A stretch of DNA of 64,000 nt from Flaviaestuariibacter flavus. GTDB lineage: Bacteria; Bacteroidota; Bacteroidia; Chitinophagales; Chitinophagaceae. The stretch is taken from assembly GCF_004337505.1 (NCBI RefSeq), contig NZ_SJZI01000052.1, positions 186,001 to 250,000 of the forward strand. The letters run 5' to 3'. How positions within the stretch are numbered: the stretch's first letter is position 1; each line of letters begins with the position of its first letter. The notes below the pieces were generated by a model that saw only the letters and a list, made by a program, of their open reading frames with translations, searched no databases and had not been told where the DNA came from. Made by a program: the position numbers and the translations under genes. Shown one piece after another: positions 60,207 through 64,000 of this stretch.

Positions 60207-61451
60207 ATGACACGATTTTTCTTCCTTCTATTGCTCCTTTCGGGGCTCCGCACCGCGGCACAGGGTCCGCTATCACTCGCTGAGTGCGAGGCACTGTTTC
60301 AAAAAAACAACCTGCGCCTGCTTGCCGCTCATTTCAACGTCGAGGCGGCCCGAGCACAGATCATCCAGGCAAAGCTTTTTGAGAATCCCTACGTGACGGC
60401 GGACCTCAACCTGTTCAACCCCGAACGCCACCGGTGGCTCGACGTGGGCGCCACGGGGCAAAAGGCTGTGGCCATCCAGCAACTCGTCTACCTCGGCGGA
60501 AAAAGAAAGAAGGGGATGGACCTCGCCACAAAGAATGCCGAGGCTGCGGCCCGCGAGCTGGAAGATCTGCTGCGCCACCTGCGCTTCGAGCTGCGTCAGG
60601 CTTATTTCCGGCTCTACTACAACGAGCAGGCGCTGGTGGTCGCCGACCGGCAGCTCGCCCAGCTGGACAGCCTGGTGGGTTATTACGAGATACAGGTAGC
60701 AAAAGGGACGCTGCCCTTACGCGACCTCGTGCGTCTGCAAACGCTGCAGGTGGGCGTTCGGGCCACCCGCCACGCAATGCGGTCTGAGAACGCGGAACTG
60801 CGGGAGCGCCTCGCCCTGCTGACCACGACGGATACGATAAGTGCCGTGCGGCCGGCCCCGGAGGAAGCGGACCGTTATGAGCGCCGGCTGCACGCCACGC
60901 TTCCTGAGCTGGAGGCGATGGCCCTGATTAACCGCGCCGACCTGTCGTGGGCCCTGGTGCAGCAGGAGGCTGCGCAAGTGAACCTGCGCTTGCAGCAGGC
61001 GTTGTCGGTGCCCGACCTGACGCTCGGCCTTGCCTATGACCAGCGCAGCGGGCCTTTCAATAATCAGGTAAACCTAACGATTGGGGCGCCCCTGCGCCTT
61101 TGGAACCGCAACCAGGGAAACATCCGCGCGGCTCAGGCTCAGAGCGGGCGCGCGGCAGCGGTGCGGGCCGATTACGAGCAGACCGTGCGCCGCGAGGTAG
61201 CTACGGCCTATGCGCAATATGAAGCGGCCCGCGCCCATTTCGATTCCTTTACCCCGGAGCGGGCTGTCCGGCTCGACGAGGTGTACACCGGCATGCTGCG
61301 CAACTTCCAGCGGCGCAACGTGGCCTTGGTGGAATTCACAGACTTCATGGAAAGCTATAACGAGGCGCTCATACACTACAACAACGCACGCAAAACGCTG
61401 ATGGAAAGCTGCGAACAGATCAATTTAACTACCGGCACGCTGCAATTCTGA
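60207..61451 (+). CDS. TolC/CzcC-type outer-membrane efflux protein
   Basis: 414 residues with a signal peptide (FFLLLLLSGLRTAAQ). Long helices in duplicated halves, as in outer-membrane efflux proteins: AECEALFQKNNLRLLAAHFNVEAARAQIIQAKLFENPYV, RQAYFRLYYNEQALVVADRQLAQLD, and GAPLRLWNRNQGNIRAAQAQ, ALVEFTDFMESYNEALIHYNNARKTL. It forms the outer-membrane exit of an RND pump whose adaptor and transporter follow. Confidence 0.94.
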   Translation: MTRFFFLLLLLSGLRTAAQGPLSLAECEALFQKNNLRLLAAHFNVEAARAQIIQAKLFENPYVTADLNLFNPERHRWLDVGATGQKAVAIQQLVYLGGKRKKGMDLATKNAEAAARELEDLLRHLRFELRQAYFRLYYNEQALVVADRQLAQLDSLVGYYEIQVAKGTLPLRDLVRLQTLQVGVRATRHAMRSENAELRERLALLTTTDTISAVRPAPEEADRYERRLHATLPELEAMALINRADLSWALVQQEAAQVNLRLQQALSVPDLTLGLAYDQRSGPFNNQVNLTIGAPLRLWNRNQGNIRAAQAQSGRAAAVRADYEQTVRREVATAYAQYEAARAHFDSFTPERAVRLDEVYTGMLRNFQRRNVALVEFTDFMESYNEALIHYNNARKTLMESCEQINLTTGTLQF

Positions 61452-61458
61452 CGAACAT

Positions 61459-62544
61459 ATGAAAACAATATACTGCTTTACGGCACTGGCCCTGCTGCTT
61501 GCCGGGTGCGCTGAAAAACAGGCGCCCGCCGCCGGTGGCCTGGCCCAGACCTTTGTGCTGAGCGACACCATGCTCAAAACCACGACCACCGCCACGGCAA
61601 CGCTGAGGCCACTGCGCAATGAGTTGAAGTTCTTTGGCAAGATCACCGCCGACAACAACAAGTTCGTAGAGGTATTCCCGGTAGTTGGAGGGAGTGTGAC
61701 AAGGGTGTTTGCCGAGTTGGGCGACTATGTGAAAAAAGGCCAGGTGCTGGCCATCATCCGGAGCACCGAAGTGGCCGCCTTTGAAAAAGAGCTCCAGGAC
61801 GCCCGGAAAGACGAGCAGCTGGCCCGCAACAACCTGCGCGTGGCCCAGGAACTGTTCGACGGAAAGATCAACACGGAACGCGAAGTACTGGAAGCACGCA
61901 CCGCACTCGATAAGGCCCGCTCGCAGCTTGCGCGGGTGCAGGAAACCTATCGCATCTACCACCTTCGTTCCGGGTCTACTTACGAAGTGCGGGCGCCGAT
62001 CAGCGGCTTCATCATTCAAAAGCGCATCAACGAAGACATGCTCCTGCGCAGCGACCGCACCGACAACATCTTCGACATCGCCGAGATCAACGAGGTGTGG
62101 GCCCTTGCCAACGTGAACGAAAGCGACATCAACCAGGTGCGTATCGGCCACGACGCCGAAGTGAACACCCTCAGCTACCCCGACCGCGTATTTACCGGCA
62201 AGGTCGATAAGATCTTCAACGTGATCGACCCGGAAACAATGGCCATGAAGGTGCGCATCCGCCTGCCCAACCCCGGCTTCCTGCTGAAGCCCGACATGCG
62301 TACCTCGATCCGCGTCTCCTACGAGGAGCCGGGCCAAATGATCGCTGTGCCGGCGGAAGCGATCATCTTCGACAAAAACCGCAGCTTCGTGATGGTCTAC
62401 CGTGACCGGCACAATATCGAAACCCGCCCCGTTGAAGTAGCGCGGCAGGTAGCCGGCACCGCGTTCCTCGCCGCGGGCCTCGCGGAAGGTGAAAAAGTGA
62501 TCACGCACAACCAACTCCTCATCTACGACGCACTAAACGACTGA
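61459..62544 (+). CDS. RND periplasmic adaptor (CusB/CzcB-like)
   Basis: 361 residues. Lipobox LLLAGC (Cys16). Barrel-sandwich hybrid strands (KFVEVFPVVGGSVTRVFAELGDYVKKGQVLAIIRS), a helical hairpin (FEKELQDARKDEQLARNNLRVAQELF), lipoyl return (VRAPISGFIIQKRINEDMLL) and a beta-barrel (VWALANVNESDINQVRIGHDAEV). It joins the inner-membrane pump to the outer-membrane channel. Seven bases after the TolC-like gene and four before the pump gene. No C-terminal heavy-metal domain. Confidence 0.95.
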   Translation: MKTIYCFTALALLLAGCAEKQAPAAGGLAQTFVLSDTMLKTTTTATATLRPLRNELKFFGKITADNNKFVEVFPVVGGSVTRVFAELGDYVKKGQVLAIIRSTEVAAFEKELQDARKDEQLARNNLRVAQELFDGKINTEREVLEARTALDKARSQLARVQETYRIYHLRSGSTYEVRAPISGFIIQKRINEDMLLRSDRTDNIFDIAEINEVWALANVNESDINQVRIGHDAEVNTLSYPDRVFTGKVDKIFNVIDPETMAMKVRIRLPNPGFLLKPDMRTSIRVSYEEPGQMIAVPAEAIIFDKNRSFVMVYRDRHNIETRPVEVARQVAGTAFLAAGLAEGEKVITHNQLLIYDALND

Positions 62545-62548
62545 GTCC

Positions 62549-64000
62549 ATGAACCGCTTTATTCGCAAGATCATTTCGTTCTCTCTCAAGAACCGGGGCT
62601 TCACCTTTTTCTGGGCGGGCCTCCTCGCGGTTGCCGGGTTCGTGGCGTTCCGCTCCATGCCCATTGAGGCCTTCCCGGACGTTACCAATACACAAATCAT
62701 CATCGTAACGGAGTGGAACGGCCGCAGCGCCGAAGAGATCGAGCGTTTCGTGACGACGCCGATCGAGATCGCGATGAACCCCGTGCAAAAGAAGGCGAGC
62801 GTGCGCAGCAGCACCATGTTCGGGCTGTCGGTGGTCAAAATCATCTTTGACGACGGGGTGGAAGACTTCTTTGCGCGCCAACAGGTTACCAACGGGCTGC
62901 GCAGCGTTTCCCTGCCCGACGGCGTCGCCCCCGACGTGCAACCGCCCTACGGGCCAACCGGGGAGATCTTCCGCTATGTGCTACACGGTAAGGGCCGCGA
63001 TACGAGGGACCTTCTCACCTTTCAAAACTGGGTCGTGGATCGGCACCTGCGCTCCGTGCCAGGCGTGGCCGACCTCGTGGCCTTCGGCGGACAGGAAAAG
63101 ATTTACGAGATCAACGTAGACCCGAACAAGTTGTCAAAATACAACGTCACGCCACTGGACGTGTACGAGGCCGTGAGCCGGAGCAACCTCAACGTAGGTG
63201 GTGACGTTATCGAAAAAAACGGCCAGGCCTACGTGGTGCGCGGCCTTGGCCTGCTGCGCTCGGAAGCCGACATCGGGAATATCATCGTCACTGACGCCGG
63301 CGGCAACCCCATCCTTGTGAAGCACCTGGCCGATGTGCGCCAGGGCAGCGCTCCTCGCGTAGGGCAGGCCGGCCTCAACGACAATGACGACATCGTGGAA
63401 GGCATCGTGGTGATGCGCAAAGGAGAGAATCCCCAGGAAGTGCTGGCCAGAGTAAAAGAAAAGATTCACGAACTCAATACCCGCATCCTGCCCTCCGACG
63501 TAAAGCTGGAAACATTTTACGACCGTGACGTGCTGATGAACTATACCACCCGCACTGTGATGCACAACCTCCTGGAAGGCATCCTGCTTGTGACGGTGGT
63601 GGTGTTCCTGTTTATGGCCGACTGGCGCGCTACTGTTATCGTCTCAGTCATCATACCCCTGTCGCTGCTTTTTGCCTTCCTGTGCCTGAAGCTGAAAGGT
63701 ATGAGTGCCAACCTGCTGTCCCTGGGCGCGGTCGACTTCGGGATAATCATCGATGGCGCCGTGGTGATGGTGGAGGGCCTGTTCGTCGCCCTGGACCACC
63801 AGGCGCACCGCAACGGCATGCAGCGGTTCAACCTGCTGGCCAAATCGGGGCTGATCCGGAAGACGGGGACACAGATGGGCAAGGCGATATTCTTTTCCAA
63901 ACTGATCATCATCACGGCCCTGCTACCCATTTTTGCTTTCCAGAAGGTGGAGGGTAAGATGTTCTCGCCGTTGGCCTGGACGCTTGGCTTTGCCCTCCTC
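62549..64000 (+). CDS. CzcA/CusA-type RND heavy-metal pump, 3' end outside window
   Basis: The ATG at 62549 opens a frame that runs off the window (484 codons present of about 1030). The start FIRKIISFSLKNRGFTFFWAG, PIEAFPDVTNTQIIIVTEW, ARQQVTNGLRSVSLPDGVAP, the large periplasmic loop and helix-4 motif SANLLSLGAVDFGIIIDGAVVMVE identify the heavy-metal efflux (HME) branch of RND transporters, which export Cu, Ag, Zn, Co or Cd. In the helix-4 motif the D-F-G-I-I-I-D-G Asp residues for proton relay are present. Which metal is moved cannot be read; its regulation is discussed at the four-repeat operators. Confidence 0.95.
   Translation, partial: MNRFIRKIISFSLKNRGFTFFWAGLLAVAGFVAFRSMPIEAFPDVTNTQIIIVTEWNGRSAEEIERFVTTPIEIAMNPVQKKASVRSSTMFGLSVVKIIFDDGVEDFFARQQVTNGLRSVSLPDGVAPDVQPPYGPTGEIFRYVLHGKGRDTRDLLTFQNWVVDRHLRSVPGVADLVAFGGQEKIYEINVDPNKLSKYNVTPLDVYEAVSRSNLNVGGDVIEKNGQAYVVRGLGLLRSEADIGNIIVTDAGGNPILVKHLADVRQGSAPRVGQAGLNDNDDIVEGIVVMRKGENPQEVLARVKEKIHELNTRILPSDVKLETFYDRDVLMNYTTRTVMHNLLEGILLVTVVVFLFMADWRATVIVSVIIPLSLLFAFLCLKLKGMSANLLSLGAVDFGIIIDGAVVMVEGLFVALDHQAHRNGMQRFNLLAKSGLIRKTGTQMGKAIFFSKLIIITALLPIFAFQKVEGKMFSPLAWTLGFALL

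Noticed and set aside
1-64000. tRNA, rRNA, CRISPR array or intact insertion sequence
   Set aside because: I saw no conserved tRNA arms with CCA-type ends, no rRNA cores, no regular direct-repeat/spacer pattern and no transposase or integrase reading frame. A tRNA-scan and Infernal search would be decisive.

Overview
The window reads as chromosomal DNA of a free-living, facultatively denitrifying member of the Bacteroidota, probably near Chitinophagaceae (inference). Reasons: a secreted protein with a type IX secretion C-terminal domain (1384-2589), promoters ending in the Bacteroidota -7 box NAnnTTTG, many lipoproteins, AraC-rich regulation, and a Sec-type (clade II) nitrous oxide reductase operon. 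No rRNA, tRNA, CRISPR array, integrase or intact insertion sequence was recognised.

Region 1 (1-2600): a PAP2 phosphatase, a lipoprotein and a T9SS cargo protein. Region 2 (2900-13480): a N2O-reduction locus in the order nosZ, FAS1 lipoprotein, a membrane protein fused to NosL, nosD, nosF, nosY, a NorC-like cytochrome c, a NorB-like membrane protein with altered ligand positions, a cysteine-tagged outer-membrane barrel, a His-containing lipoprotein and a cytochrome c lipoprotein, closed by a strong terminator. Region 3 (13476-18600): a nitric-oxide/nitrosative-stress group with a His-rich multi-spanning protein, a MIP18-like Fe-S factor, an NnrS-like protein, a short Rrf2 regulator, a DUF2249-Ric fusion and a universal stress protein.

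Region 4 (19000-22440): copper handling, with a wrecked multicopper oxidase copy, a DUF305 protein and a CopB-type P-ATPase. Region 5 (22440-30390): a sulfane-sulfur/persulfide island: Crp/Fnr regulator, TauE/SafE permease, two metallo-beta-lactamase/rhodanese proteins, a rhodanese, small membrane proteins, two YeeE/YedE proteins and an MFS exporter. Four transcription units carry GTGAC-N4-GTCAC operators placed exactly 29.5 bp before their -7 boxes, and the regulator has a variant overlapping its own promoter. This regulon is the clearest new system in the window.

Region 6 (30760-32950): a frameshifted flavodoxin, a SnoaL-like protein, DoxX and a second Crp/Fnr. Region 7 (32990-41260): a copper island with two HMA-domain/AraC-HTH regulators, CopA, CopZ, DUF3347 and a multicopper oxidase fused to a PcoB-like barrel. 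Four promoters share a TATAA-containing operator. Region 8 (41350-55800): accessory DNA with much gene decay, including a GlxA-type regulator, an SDR stub, two response-regulator stubs, and an AraC gene and an aldo/keto reductase each with an in-frame stop, mixed with intact kinases, a sigma factor and a TMEM175-type protein. Region 9 (55900-64000): an NADP oxidoreductase, then an OmpR/HK pair next to an OmpA lipoprotein and a CzcCBA/CusCBA-type RND efflux operon. Both latter promoters carry four TTTAAG repeats at exact 11-bp spacing and identical distance to the -7 box, so the adjacent regulator very probably controls them.

Taken together the window couples a copper enzyme (NosZ) and its maturation to nearby copper acquisition and detoxification genes, NO protection and reactive-sulfur detoxification.
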